Shown in pieces: positions 16,123 through 24,413 of a DNA stretch of 64,000 nt. The notes beneath the pieces were generated by a model that was not told the origin of the DNA, searched no databases, and saw nothing but the letters and a program-made list of their open reading frames with translations. How positions within the stretch are numbered: the stretch's first letter is position 1; every line of letters starts with the position of its first letter. The DNA is taken from NCBI GenBank assembly GCA_003139695.1, contig PLJM01000006.1, positions 496,001 through 560,000 on the forward strand, given 5' to 3'. This stretch comes from Candidatus Dormiibacterota bacterium (GTDB taxonomy: Bacteria > Chloroflexota > Dormibacteria > Dormibacterales > Dormibacteraceae). The translations under genes were made by a program, and so were the position numbers.

Positions 16123-17469
16123 ATGCGTCGTCGAACACTAGGCTCCTACGCCTACTTAGCGGCGCTCGGTTTGCTGGCGCTAGGCGCAAATGTAGGAGCG
16201 CGACCATACGACGAGATGCATCCAGATTCCGTTGTGACCGTCGCTTACCTGGCTGTATGCGCCGTTGCAATGAATCTCGCCAATGTTCGAATTGAGCGAG
16301 GCCGCCTTAGCCTCGGTGCGATCGCGATCGGAACCGCCGCAATTCTGACGAACCCACTCGACGCAACCGTTATTGGTCTGATCACCGGGGTAACACAGGT
16401 CAGACGAGGACCCTGGCCAACGCTCGGGAATGGTCTGATGAACGCGTGCACGACCTGCGTTGGGTCGTTGATTGCGGGTCAATTCCGCTATGACGCCCCG
16501 TTGTCATTTGGCTCCCGCGTGGTGGTGGTAGTCGTGCTGTGTGTCACCAACTTGGCGCTGGTTGTGGCCGCGTTAAGAATTCGCACAGGCGAGCGGGCCG
16601 ACAGCATTGTCCGGCACAATTTCACACCGTCCTTTTATGCCGCCTTCGCCTACTTTGGATTCGCAGCCCTACTTCTCAGTTACGTCTTGGACGGATCCCC
16701 TACCGGCTACCTCCTCGCAACTATCGTCTGCGTCCTTGCCCTCGCCCTCACTGACACTATTGCCGGTAGGCGCGTGCGGCGCGTCTTGGAGTCCGAGTTG
16801 TCCGACGCCGATCGCCACCTCTTTCATAGCCGCGCTGTTGAGGGTGTCGTTCATAACCTCCGCAATCACGTCGCCACTGCCATCGGTTACTTGAAAGAGA
16901 TCGAGCCCCACCGTCTCGATCCTGTCGACCGCGAGAGCCTCGAAACCGCCACGGCCGCTGCGACAGATGCAGTGACCGTGTTGCGCAGCCTCTCTCAGGG
17001 GGCCACTCCAAGGGTTAGCTACGCGTCCGAACCCGTCGACCTGAATGAGCTCGTGACGCGCGCGCTCGGCATGGCGCGGCCACGCGCCCGTGGCAAAGAA
17101 ATTCAACTCGCGGTACGCGAGTCCGCCGACGATGTCAACGTCCGCGCGGATCCTCTCCTCATGCGCGAGGTCATCACGAACCTGATGAACAACGCTATTG
17201 ATGCGGCTCCTTCAGGGGGCCGCGTCACCGCTAGCGCCGGCCGGCGCAATGGCCGACCTTACTTCAGCATCGCCGACGACGGTCCAGGTATCTCGGATGA
17301 GCATCGCCACCACCTCTTCGAGCCTCACTTCACTACAAAGGAAGGGGGTACCGGACTTGGCCTTTTCATGTCGTATGGCATCGTTCGCGAGCATCAAGGC
17401 GAGTTGTTGTTCGAAGGGAACCGTCGAGGCGCCGTATTTACGGTGGTGCTTCCACCCTTCGCTGACTGA
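16123..17469 (+). CDS. Membrane sensor histidine kinase
   Basis: A 448-residue kinase from the ATG at 16123 (MRRRTLGSYAY). Residues 1-215 form about six membrane helices that resemble the N-terminal part of the HD-GYP-MFS protein at 12486-15080. The H-box is EGVVHNLRNHVATAIGYL with an atypical residue after His, and the ATPase boxes are clear: N (NLMNNAIDAA), G1 (DDGPGI), F (FEPHFTTKEGG) and G2 (GTGLGLF). It is divergent from the LuxR response regulator with almost no intergenic space, so the two are likely cognate partners. Its end lies 12 bases from the convergent M23 peptidase gene. Confidence 0.87.
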   Translation: MRRRTLGSYAYLAALGLLALGANVGARPYDEMHPDSVVTVAYLAVCAVAMNLANVRIERGRLSLGAIAIGTAAILTNPLDATVIGLITGVTQVRRGPWPTLGNGLMNACTTCVGSLIAGQFRYDAPLSFGSRVVVVVVLCVTNLALVVAALRIRTGERADSIVRHNFTPSFYAAFAYFGFAALLLSYVLDGSPTGYLLATIVCVLALALTDTIAGRRVRRVLESELSDADRHLFHSRAVEGVVHNLRNHVATAIGYLKEIEPHRLDPVDRESLETATAAATDAVTVLRSLSQGATPRVSYASEPVDLNELVTRALGMARPRARGKEIQLAVRESADDVNVRADPLLMREVITNLMNNAIDAAPSGGRVTASAGRRNGRPYFSIADDGPGISDEHRHHLFEPHFTTKEGGTGLGLFMSYGIVREHQGELLFEGNRRGAVFTVVLPPFAD

Positions 17470-17481
17470 TCTCCAGGCTGG

Positions 17482-18453
17482 TTAACAGCCGATCAACGGA
17501 CCTGGAGCGGTCGGCATGCCCCCGATTTCGAGTTGAAAGTGCAGATGGGCGCCGATTGAAAGACCTGTACTGCCGACGTAGCCGATCTTCTCGCCCTGCT
17601 GAACTTCCTGCCCAACAGTTACTGCCACCTGCGACATATGGGCGTAGATCTCGACGAGGCCGAAACTGTCGATGACCTCAACCCGGATCCCGAAGTCGAA
17701 TGCGTAACTGGTTGCGGTCACCCTTCCACCGGCAGCCGCGACGATCGGTGTGCCGTAACCGGCCAGCAAATCGACCCCGGTGTGGAAATGCGGATAACCG
17801 TCGAAAGGCGGTTCTAAGGCGAACGACGTCGGCCCGAACGGCTGGATGATCTTGGCACCTGCAATCGGGCACAGGAACTGGCCGGGGTCGACCGGGTCCG
17901 CGGGCAAGCCTGTGCTCAAGTTCGGACCCGAGGTGGGATCGACCGGAATCGCAAGCACCGAGCCGGGCGTCAGCTGCGGGCCATGAATCCCATTGAAGCC
18001 GAGCACGGTGGTGACATCCACGCCGTAGGCGGTAGCGAGGGTCGCCGGCGTGTCCCCCGTCTTGACGACGACCACGACACCCGGAACCGGTGGCAGCTTG
18101 ATAGGCAGTCCCACCGTGAGCGGCATGCGCAGGTCTGGATTCGACCAGACGATGTCCCTCCAAGGGAGGTTGAACTGTCGGCCAATGCTCTCCAGGGTGT
18201 CTCCCTGCACGACGACATGCACGATTGGAGCGTGGCTTACGAGCGGCGCCGTCGGAATTGAAAGCGGTTTGATGATGACGTTGTCACGGCCCAGCGAGAC
18301 GTCGCCGACCGCAAGTCCGCCGTCAGCGGCTGCAGCGGTGACGGTGCCTGCGTGGAAGTTTGGAGAGAAGTTGCGGTCGACGACCGCGTAGCCGGACATG
18401 GCTACCCCTATCGCGAGCACCACGGCATGGGTCACGTAGCGATTGATATTCAA
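17482..18453 (-). CDS. Secreted LysM-M23 metallopeptidase (peptidoglycan endopeptidase)
   Basis: A 323-residue exported cell-wall hydrolase. An N-terminal helix (YVTHAVVLAIGVAMSGYAV) acts as signal peptide or anchor. Two LysM repeats follow (VQGDTLESIGRQFNL and KTGDTPATLATAYGV), then an M23 lytic domain with HTGVD, IYAHMS and HLHFQ, giving the zinc ligands and catalytic His. It cleaves peptide cross-links. The start is TTG at 18453; an in-frame stop lies just upstream, and a GTG six codons later is an alternative. Confidence 0.9.
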   Translation of the reverse strand: MNINRYVTHAVVLAIGVAMSGYAVVDRNFSPNFHAGTVTAAAADGGLAVGDVSLGRDNVIIKPLSIPTAPLVSHAPIVHVVVQGDTLESIGRQFNLPWRDIVWSNPDLRMPLTVGLPIKLPPVPGVVVVVKTGDTPATLATAYGVDVTTVLGFNGIHGPQLTPGSVLAIPVDPTSGPNLSTGLPADPVDPGQFLCPIAGAKIIQPFGPTSFALEPPFDGYPHFHTGVDLLAGYGTPIVAAAGGRVTATSYAFDFGIRVEVIDSFGLVEIYAHMSQVAVTVGQEVQQGEKIGYVGSTGLSIGAHLHFQLEIGGMPTAPGPLIGC

Positions 18454-18466
18454 CGCCTACCCCCCC

Positions 18467-18502
18467 GGTCTCCTTCTCGCGTGCCCGCAGACGCTGGAGA
18501 CC
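18467..18502 (-). promoter_or_regulatory. Inverted repeat in the leader of the M23 peptidase
   Basis: GGTCTCC at 18467-18473 and GGAGACC at 18496-18502 are perfectly complementary and flank a GC-rich inner region. It lies just before the TTG start, so it may fold in the mRNA leader. Riboswitch identity was considered and not supported. Confidence 0.3.
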
Positions 18503-18575
18503 AGCCCTCACCCTAGCAAACCTGCGGCAAGAGCGTGAACGTCCGCTCCCTGCTGGAATACGATCCCGAGGGCAG

Positions 18576-19052
18576 CTAGGCCAGATGCCTCTGAAGCTTT
18601 CCCAGGAGCTCTGTCAACTGGGCACGTTCATGCTCGCTCAACGTGCCCATCCATTCCGCCTCGCCGCGATGCACCGTACGGCGAACCTTGTCGGCCATGC
18701 GAGAGCCGGCTTTCGTCAGGTGCACCAGCACCATCCGCCGGTCTGTCGGGTGCGGCTCCCGACGTACTAGGCCTCGCTTTACCAGGGTGTCGAGCACGCC
18801 GGTCACGGTGGCACGACTCACGATCAACCGCTCACTGATGTAGTTCGGCGGGCACGGCTGGCCGGCATCTTTGAGGATGCCCAACACCAGCCCGCCGGCC
18901 GGACTCACGTCCAGCGGTTGGAGCATTGAGGCGACCCGCCCAAGGACAAGGTCGCCGGTGCGGGCAAGGTTCATTGCGCATTCGGTCGCCGAGGCGCTGG
19001 CGTCCGGGTATGCCTTGTTGAAGTCGCGGTTGACACGAATGGGAATTTCCAT
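18576..19052 (-). CDS. MarR-family transcriptional regulator
   Basis: A 158-residue winged-helix regulator. The recognition region ISERLIVSRATVTGVLDTLVKRGLVRREPHPTDRR is typical MarR sequence with the wing DRRMVLVHLT. The C-terminal helices (LSEHERAQLTELLGKLQRHL) form the dimer interface. MarR proteins usually repress themselves and a divergent neighbour; here a cupin gene diverges 88 bases away with an inverted repeat over its promoter. The inducing ligand is unknown. Confidence 0.9.
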   Translation of the reverse strand: MEIPIRVNRDFNKAYPDASASATECAMNLARTGDLVLGRVASMLQPLDVSPAGGLVLGILKDAGQPCPPNYISERLIVSRATVTGVLDTLVKRGLVRREPHPTDRRMVLVHLTKAGSRMADKVRRTVHRGEAEWMGTLSEHERAQLTELLGKLQRHLA

Positions 19053-19068
19053 CGGTTAGGTACCTGAT

Positions 19069-19107
19069 TATATGGGCCTTGACAGTTCGCTAGGCTCCAT
19101 ATAGTAT
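19069..19107 (+). promoter_or_regulatory. Promoter and probable MarR operator of cupin gene
   Basis: TTGACA at 19079-19084 and TAGTAT at 19102-19107 are 17 bases apart. The half-sites TATATGGGCC (19069-19078) and GGCTCCATATA (19093-19103) form an imperfect inverted repeat that flanks and covers these elements. The position between divergent MarR and cupin genes fits an operator. Confidence 0.6.
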
Positions 19108-19140
19108 GGCGCCTAATTACTTACGATTAGGAGGCTACAG

Positions 19141-19617
19141 ATGAAAGTCACAACGAGCCAGCGCAAGGTTTTAGCCCAAGGAGAGGGCTTGCGTCTTCAA
19201 TCCGGCCCGGGCCGCGATCTGATCTTTAAGGTCACCGGCGAGGATACCGGCGGAGCATTCGACTACTTCATCGTCGAGGTTGCGCCACATGGCGGTCCTC
19301 CGCTACACGTTCACCACAACCAGGAAGAGACGATCCACATTCTGAATGGTCGATACAAGATCAGGATTGGAGACGAGATCTTCTACTGCCAGGAAGGCGG
19401 CTTTGCGTACCTTCCTTCAAAAGTCCCACACGCCTTCTTGAACCTGACGAATGAGCCAGGCGAGATCGTTGTCGTCTACACGCCCGGGGGCGGACACAAG
19501 TTTTACGAGGAGCTGGGCCCGATTTCCCGAGGCGCCCACCCAGATCGGCAGGTCATAGCAGCGCTCTTCGAAAAATATGACATGGCCCTGCTGGGACCGC
19601 CATTGAGCCCCGATTGA
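19141..19617 (+). CDS. Cupin-domain protein
   Basis: A 158-residue single cupin. The two motifs are GGPPLHVHHNQEETIHILNG (motif 1, metal ligands His, His, Glu) and YLPSKVPHAFLNL (motif 2, final His). This resembles quercetinase-like or polyketide-stress cupins, but the substrate cannot be assigned. A strong GGAGG Shine-Dalgarno lies at 19130-19134. The gene diverges from a MarR regulator, which likely controls it in response to a small phenolic or similar ligand (inference). Confidence 0.87.
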   Translation: MKVTTSQRKVLAQGEGLRLQSGPGRDLIFKVTGEDTGGAFDYFIVEVAPHGGPPLHVHHNQEETIHILNGRYKIRIGDEIFYCQEGGFAYLPSKVPHAFLNLTNEPGEIVVVYTPGGGHKFYEELGPISRGAHPDRQVIAALFEKYDMALLGPPLSPD

Positions 19618-19637
19618 GCGACCGGAGCGGCTGAGGA

Positions 19638-20174
19638 CTACAGGAGTTGGTTCACCAGGGCTTCGACCTGTGCGAGGGAAGCCGGCGTGGCGGTGGCGAC
19701 GATGGCCACCAGAGTCGAGCCCTTTGTCGCCACAACGCCCTCGTTGTCCCTCCCACCGCCGATGGGCGCGGAGAATGACCGAGCCTGGTCTCCAACCCCG
19801 CTCACGCTCTTGAATGCCACCGGGAACTGGCTGCTGAACTTGCTGATGAATGACGGACTGATGTTCCTCAGCACCTCGATGATCACATTGAAGGTCTGGG
19901 CATGGTAATTGCATACCTCGCCCGTCGCACCTGCCGGAAGCTGTGTTGCGCCGCCGCCGACGACGCCGACCGGGGCCGGTACCGTAATGCCCAGGGCGGT
20001 ACCGACCGTGGCGGCGGTGGGGCACGAGCTCGGTGCCGCGGTCGTCGTGGGGAGCACTGGCGAAGTCGAAGCGACCGGTGACGGGGACCCTGCTGTCGTG
20101 CCGCCGCAGGCAGCCAGGGCCGCAGTGAAGACAAGCGTGGTCAGCGCCAACCGGCACGAACTGTTGAGCGACAA
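19638..20174 (-). CDS. Putative lipoprotein with low-complexity linker
   Basis: A 178-residue secreted lipoprotein. The signal peptide ends in a lipobox (FTAALAACGG), followed by a Ser/Thr/Pro-rich linker (TAGSPSPVASTSPVL) and a domain of about 120 residues starting CPTAATVGTALG. The TTG at 20174 is chosen because AGGAGG sits 8 bases upstream; longer frames from 20312 have no better signal. The C-terminal domain resembles small extracytoplasmic DUF3558-like domains by overall pattern only. No function is known. Confidence 0.72.
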   Translation of the reverse strand: MSLNSSCRLALTTLVFTAALAACGGTTAGSPSPVASTSPVLPTTTAAPSSCPTAATVGTALGITVPAPVGVVGGGATQLPAGATGEVCNYHAQTFNVIIEVLRNISPSFISKFSSQFPVAFKSVSGVGDQARSFSAPIGGGRDNEGVVATKGSTLVAIVATATPASLAQVEALVNQLL

Positions 20175-20339
20175 CTGCAACGCCTCCTTCCTGAGCCACC
20201 AGCTCGTCGCGATCTGGCTGAGGTCATCCTTCCAGCCGGCGACCAACCGATTTACGGCAGCGATGGTACAGCGGTCACGACCAATTGGGGCCATTAGCCA
20301 CTTACAGCCCACGGCCCTTCGCGATTACGCTTCTCGAGG

Positions 20340-21530
20340 ATGGACTGGTCCGAGCGAGTCGATGAGGACACAGAAGCCGACCTGATCGGTTGGCGGCGGT
20401 ACATGCATGAACGTCCCGAGCTGAGCTTCGAAGAATTCGAAACCACCAAATACGTGGCCGCCATGCTCGAGGAGTGGGGTATTCCCTACGACCGGCCAAT
20501 GCCGACCGGGCTCGTAGCTCACGTTCACGGCAAGCATCCGGGTCCCATCGTCGCCTATCGCTGCGACCTCGACGCCCTGCCCATCGAGGAGCAAAACACG
20601 TTCGAGTTCCGCTCCCGCACCGCCGGCAAGATGCACGCCTGTGGCCACGACGGACATACCGCGATCCTGCTAGGTCTGGCCCGCACCCTGAACGACCTGC
20701 GGGACGAGATCCACGGCGAGGTGCGCCTGCTCTTCCAGCCGGCCGAGGAAGTGACCGAAAGTGGAGCGCGACACCTCATCGAGGCCGGTGCTCTCGAGGG
20801 TGTCGACGCCGTCATCGGCCTCCACCTGATCAGCAGCATTGAGACTGGCCTCATCTCCCTCACCAAGGGCCCGATCATGGCCGCCGCGGACACCTTCGAA
20901 ATCACCGTCAGAGGGAAGGGCGGGCATGGCGGCTATCCGCACGAGGCGATCGACCCCCTCATGATCGCGGCCGGACTGGTCGGTCAGCTCCAGACCCTCG
21001 TCAGCCGGCGTGTCTCCCCAATGGATCCCGCGGTCGTGAGCGTCGGGTCGTTTCACGCGGGCAGCGCGCCCAACATCATCCCCGGGACCGCAACTCTGAC
21101 GGGAACCGTCCGCACGCTGTCAGAGAAAGTCCGGGCCAAGATTGCGGCAGACCTCACTGCGATGGCCGAAAGCTACGCGCTTGCGCACGGTGGCATCGCA
21201 GAGGTCAAGTACGGGTGGGGCAGCCCGGCGTGCGCCAACGACGGCCCCCTGGTCGACTTCCTGTTGCCGGCGGCTGCCGGAGCGGTCGGATCGAGCTCGG
21301 TGGTCTCACTCCCACCGGAAATGGGCGGCGAAGACTTTGCCTATTATGCCAAGGTGGCGCCGACGGCGTTTGCGCTGGTCGGCTCGGGCAACAAGGACCT
21401 GGAGTCCGACTTTCCGCACCATCACCCCCGCTTCACAGTCGACGAGCGCGCGCTCGGGATCGGGTTGAGGTTCATGCTCGAATCGGTGGAGCGGACTTCC
21501 TCCGGGCAGGCGGAGCTACCTGTCCGCTGA
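20340..21530 (+). CDS. M20-family amidohydrolase (N-acyl amino acid / IAA-amino acid hydrolase type)
   Basis: A 396-residue metallohydrolase of peptidase family M20D. It has RRYMHERPELSF (19-30), the metal site HACGHDGH (99-106), FQPAEEVTESGA (catalytic Glu pair), a dimerisation domain with GKGGHGGYPHEAIDP, and C-terminal MGGEDFAYY. Members hydrolyse N-acyl amino acids, hippurate, or auxin conjugates; the exact substrate is unresolved. The 3' end overlaps the convergent receiver gene by 15 bases. Confidence 0.9.
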   Translation: MDWSERVDEDTEADLIGWRRYMHERPELSFEEFETTKYVAAMLEEWGIPYDRPMPTGLVAHVHGKHPGPIVAYRCDLDALPIEEQNTFEFRSRTAGKMHACGHDGHTAILLGLARTLNDLRDEIHGEVRLLFQPAEEVTESGARHLIEAGALEGVDAVIGLHLISSIETGLISLTKGPIMAAADTFEITVRGKGGHGGYPHEAIDPLMIAAGLVGQLQTLVSRRVSPMDPAVVSVGSFHAGSAPNIIPGTATLTGTVRTLSEKVRAKIAADLTAMAESYALAHGGIAEVKYGWGSPACANDGPLVDFLLPAAAGAVGSSSVVSLPPEMGGEDFAYYAKVAPTAFALVGSGNKDLESDFPHHHPRFTVDERALGIGLRFMLESVERTSSGQAELPVR

Positions 21531-22058
21531 CGCATCCGCCATTCGGCGTTTGATTGCCGCCGCCAGCTCCTCCAGCTCGACCGGCTTGACGAGGTAATCG
21601 CTCGCATCAAGGCTCGCCGCCAGCGCCCGCCCCGCCGCGTCGGTCGCGCCGGTGACGACGATTGGCTTCGCGGCATGCACCAATTTCTTGGCCGCGGCGT
21701 CCAGGCGCGGAAACAGGCCCAGGTCGAAAACGAGCAGCTCGCTTTCACGCAGCTCACGAACCTGGCTGCTCGAGTCGGCGTCGAAACCCATCCGGCGCAG
21801 CCCTCGAGCTGTGATTTCCGCCAGACGGCCGTCATCGTCGACCACCAGAACACGCCCGACCGCCTGGCTCGCCCCCTCCGCTGTGCCAAGCAGCGCGAAT
21901 GCCTCATCGAGGTCGGCGAGCAGCCTATCGATCGGCGGCGTGGTGCCATCCGCCTCGGCGAGCTCCAGCTCAGCCTTCAGGCGCGCCAGAGTCGAGCGCA
22001 AGCGGTGCAGCGTCGCCGCCAGATCAGTCTTTGGTGACGAACCGGTAGCCAATTCCAC
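21516..22058 (-). CDS. Response regulator receiver protein with N-terminal helical region
   Basis: About 180 residues. The N-terminal third is helical (TLHRLRSTLARLKAELELA). The C-terminal part is a receiver domain: VLVVDDDGRL, the phospho-Asp in LLVFDLGL, VTGATD and YLVKPVEL. There is no DNA-binding domain, so it may be a phosphorelay intermediate. The first ATG lies deep in the upstream gene; the GTG at 22058 (overlap about 35 bases) or TTG at 22052 is more likely. It follows an OmpR-type regulator in the same direction. Confidence 0.75.
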   Translation of the reverse strand: MELATGSSPKTDLAATLHRLRSTLARLKAELELAEADGTTPPIDRLLADLDEAFALLGTAEGASQAVGRVLVVDDDGRLAEITARGLRRMGFDADSSSQVRELRESELLVFDLGLFPRLDAAAKKLVHAAKPIVVTGATDAAGRALAASLDASDYLVKPVELEELAAAIKRRMADASADR

Positions 22059-22701
22059 GTACCGTCTCAATCCAGCCAGGCTCGACGAGCGCGCTCCGGA
22101 TCTCATGGGCGGCCTGCTCCAGGCTGTGCTCGAATCCTGAGTAGCTAGAGCCCCAGACTCGCTCGAGGATCTCCGCCCGGGTCACCACCTCGTCCGCACG
22201 GCCCACCAGCAGCTGGAGCATCAGCAGCGGCCTGCGCTCGAGCTTCAGCGCCCGTTCGCCGAGCCAGGCCTGCCCCCTGGCCGCATTGACTCGCAAGCGC
22301 CCACGAACGATGACACCGCCCGCTCCTCCGTTGTCACGAAGAGCCCCGCGGATTCGCGCGAGCAGCACCTGCCGGTCGGTGCCTTTGAGGATGTAGTCGG
22401 TCGCGCCACGCTCGATCCCCAAGACCTGATCGCCGGCCGCATGGCGCGCCCCGGTGAGAATGATCACCGGGAAGTCCAGCCGGTCAGCGCCGGATCGCAA
22501 GAGATCGAGGACCTCAGGCGCCTCCATGTCAGGCATCTCGTAGTCCAGAAGCATCAGGTCCGGCGAGCTGGCGCGGACCCGCTCAAGCGCCTCGGTCCCG
22601 CTGCCCGCGACATCCACGACGTAACCGGCCCGCCGCAGCAGCTCGGCCGTGAGCTCTGCCGTGCGAGGCTCGTCGTCAACGACAAGCAACCTGGCGGTCA
22701 C
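22024..22701 (-). CDS. OmpR/PhoB-type response regulator
   Basis: A 225-residue regulator starting GTG. The receiver has LLVVDDEPRT, the phospho-Asp in LMLLDYEMPD, ILTGA and the Lys in YILKGTD (the usual Pro after Lys is Gly). The C-terminal winged helix is clear: LERRPLLMLQLLVGRADEVVTR and IETVRGIGYRF. Its end overlaps the start of the receiver-only gene. It is divergent from the GAF-HTH gene, and no kinase directly adjoins it. Confidence 0.9.
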   Translation of the reverse strand: MTARLLVVDDEPRTAELTAELLRRAGYVVDVAGSGTEALERVRASSPDLMLLDYEMPDMEAPEVLDLLRSGADRLDFPVIILTGARHAAGDQVLGIERGATDYILKGTDRQVLLARIRGALRDNGGAGGVIVRGRLRVNAARGQAWLGERALKLERRPLLMLQLLVGRADEVVTRAEILERVWGSSYSGFEHSLEQAAHEIRSALVEPGWIETVRGIGYRFVTKD

Positions 22702-22802
22702 GCCCCCATCCCCGCCGGCAACCTAACAGGTTCAGCGTTTGTTGAGGAAACGCTGAGGTTGTGCTGAGGCTTCGATCGCCGGTGCCACATAACCTCGCAC
22801 TC

Positions 22803-23444
22803 ATGGGCCAGCTCCCCGACCTCCAAGAAGCCAGACGGCGGTTGGGACTGGCCCTCGAAATCTTCTGCCACGACCGCTGGGTCCTGGGCTACCTTCGTGG
22901 CGGCTGGCTCCAGCCGATCGCAGCGTCCGAGGTTTCGCGCCGCCTCATGCAGCGCCGCCCGCTGATGCCGCTATCGCGCCGCGCGCTTTACGAAAAGCGA
23001 CCGGTGGTGGTCAACTCGGTGATCGAAAACCCGAATCCTTCGAATGGCTATGACTGGGAGCTCGACTGGCCCGCGATCCTCTACGCACCCGTCGGCGAAG
23101 AGGGCCACCGCCCGATCGGCCTACTAATTCTTGGCTGCCGGCGCGACCACTGGTACTCCGAGGAGGACGTCCACTACGCGAGCAGCCTGGGGACCACCCT
23201 GGCGCCCATGGTCGCCGCCCTGCGTGGTCCGCTCTCGAGGCTGAACGAGATCGAAAGCGAAGTTGCCCAGCTGCTCAGCTACGGCCTGTCCGAGGCCGAG
23301 ATCGCACGAGCCATTCGCTTCGACGACCACCGAACGCGGGCGCTCGTGGATGGCGTTACCCGCAAGCTCAAGCTGGTGACCACCGACGACATGGAGCTTT
23401 CGCTGGTGGACAGGCCAGTCCGCCGGCAGCGGTTCGGACTTTGA
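22803..23444 (+). CDS. GAF-like sensor with LuxR-type HTH
   Basis: A 213-residue protein from ATG 22803 (a GTG at 22761 is possible). The middle resembles a GAF domain (YEKRPVVVNSVIENP, ILYAPVGEEGHRPIGLLILGC). The tail LNEIESEVAQLLSYGLSEAEIARAIRFDDHRTRALVDGVTRKL follows the LuxR HTH pattern, although several usual residues are changed. It has no receiver domain, so it may read a small ligand rather than phosphorylation. It lies between a divergent OmpR-type regulator and a convergent NarL-type kinase. Confidence 0.65.
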   Translation: MGQLPDLQEARRRLGLALEIFCHDRWVLGYLRGGWLQPIAASEVSRRLMQRRPLMPLSRRALYEKRPVVVNSVIENPNPSNGYDWELDWPAILYAPVGEEGHRPIGLLILGCRRDHWYSEEDVHYASSLGTTLAPMVAALRGPLSRLNEIESEVAQLLSYGLSEAEIARAIRFDDHRTRALVDGVTRKLKLVTTDDMELSLVDRPVRRQRFGL

Positions 23445-23466
23445 GCTGGGTGGTCGAGACCGTGCG

Positions 23467-24120
23467 CTAGTTCGGGCCGAACAGGAAGACTGTCGTCCCG
23501 CGGCCTTCGGTGCTGACAACCTCGAGCCGGCCCCCTATACCCGCCGACCGTTCGCGCATGCCGACCAGCCCATAGCCACCCGAGCGCCCCGAGCCGAATC
23601 CCTGCCCCTCGTCCGCAATCTCGATCAGGAACGGTCGCGCTGCAAAGGCCATCCTGACGCGGCAAATCGAGGAGCCGGAATGACGGCGGACGTTCGTCAG
23701 GGCTTCGCGGACCACCTGGTAGACCACCTCGCGCTGTTGTGGGCTGAGCAAGTCCTCGGTGCCGTTAGATGAGATCTCGACACGGATCGAGTACAGCCGG
23801 GCGAATTCCTCGGCCTGGTGGCGGATGTCGCCCACCAGCCCTTCTGGGCCGATCGGGCGCGGCCGCAGATCGGCGAGGGTCTCGCGCACCTGCTTCAGCA
23901 TCCGTTCGAGGATCTCAAGGACGTTGAGCAGCGACCCGTCTGCCGGGCCCTTCTTGGCGGAGCCAGGGTGCCCTTCGACGTAGGCCTTGAACAGCGAGAT
24001 TGCCCCTGCCAGGTCGGTGGCCACGCTGTCGTGGAGCTCTCGCGCCATGCGGGCTCGCTCGCGCGCGACGGCATCTTCGACCGCTTGATGGGCCGCCGCA
24101 GCGTCCGCTGTCTCAGTCAC
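23467..24120 (-). CDS. NarL-type histidine kinase catalytic subunit (HisKA_3 + HATPase_c), soluble
   Basis: A 217-residue kinase core without sensor or membrane helices. The HisKA_3 motif is RARMARELHDSVATDLAG with the phosphoacceptor His, followed by LRPRPIGPEGL; the ATPase has VREALTNVRRHS, DEGQGFG and GGYGLVGMRER. It starts at GTG (24120) inside the stop of a 98-residue membrane protein (GTGA overlap), which itself overlaps gyrA. A longer open frame reaches 24453, but its sequence before the GTG lacks protein-like character. Sensing is probably done by the coupled membrane protein. Confidence 0.85.
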   Translation of the reverse strand: MTETADAAAAHQAVEDAVARERARMARELHDSVATDLAGAISLFKAYVEGHPGSAKKGPADGSLLNVLEILERMLKQVRETLADLRPRPIGPEGLVGDIRHQAEEFARLYSIRVEISSNGTEDLLSPQQREVVYQVVREALTNVRRHSGSSICRVRMAFAARPFLIEIADEGQGFGSGRSGGYGLVGMRERSAGIGGRLEVVSTEGRGTTVFLFGPN

Positions 24121-24413
24121 CGCGACAGCCAGCGGCGGCGGTAAGAACCCAGCAACGCAATCACCAGAGGGTGCCGCACCCAGCGGAGGATCATGCGATA
24201 CGGCCGCCACAATCGCTTGGTCTCTTCCAAAGCAAGGCGCAGCTTCTCGAGGTCGGACTCGACCAGGCTCCGTTCCGTCTCGAGGTGCTGCGAAACAGCC
24301 AGCGCTCGCCTGGCGATGGCCATTCCCCACCAGGCCGCCACGACACTCTCGATGACTATCGCCAGGCCGGCCGCGACCAGCAGGCCGACGCCGACCCAGC
24401 CAAGCGTCGTCAC
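24117..24413 (-). CDS. Small membrane protein with coiled coil, linked to histidine kinase
   Basis: 98 residues: one N-terminal membrane helix ([21 protein letters not shown]), then a predicted coiled coil ([24 protein letters not shown], shown in part), and a basic end (SYRRRWLSR). Its ATG overlaps the gyrA stop (ATGA at 24413-24410) and its TGA overlaps the kinase GTG. This looks like the membrane half of a two-gene sensor kinase. No Pfam family is recognised. Confidence 0.72.
   Translation of the reverse strand: MTTLGWVGVGLLVAAGLAIVIESVVAAWWGMAIARRALAVSQHLETERSLVESDLEKLRLALEETKRLWRPYRMILRWVRHPLVIALLGSYRRRWLSR

Noticed and set aside
18454..18575. c-di-AMP (ydaO) riboswitch before the LysM-M23 gene
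   Set aside because: Only an inverted repeat is visible; the conserved ydaO core sequences were not recognised.
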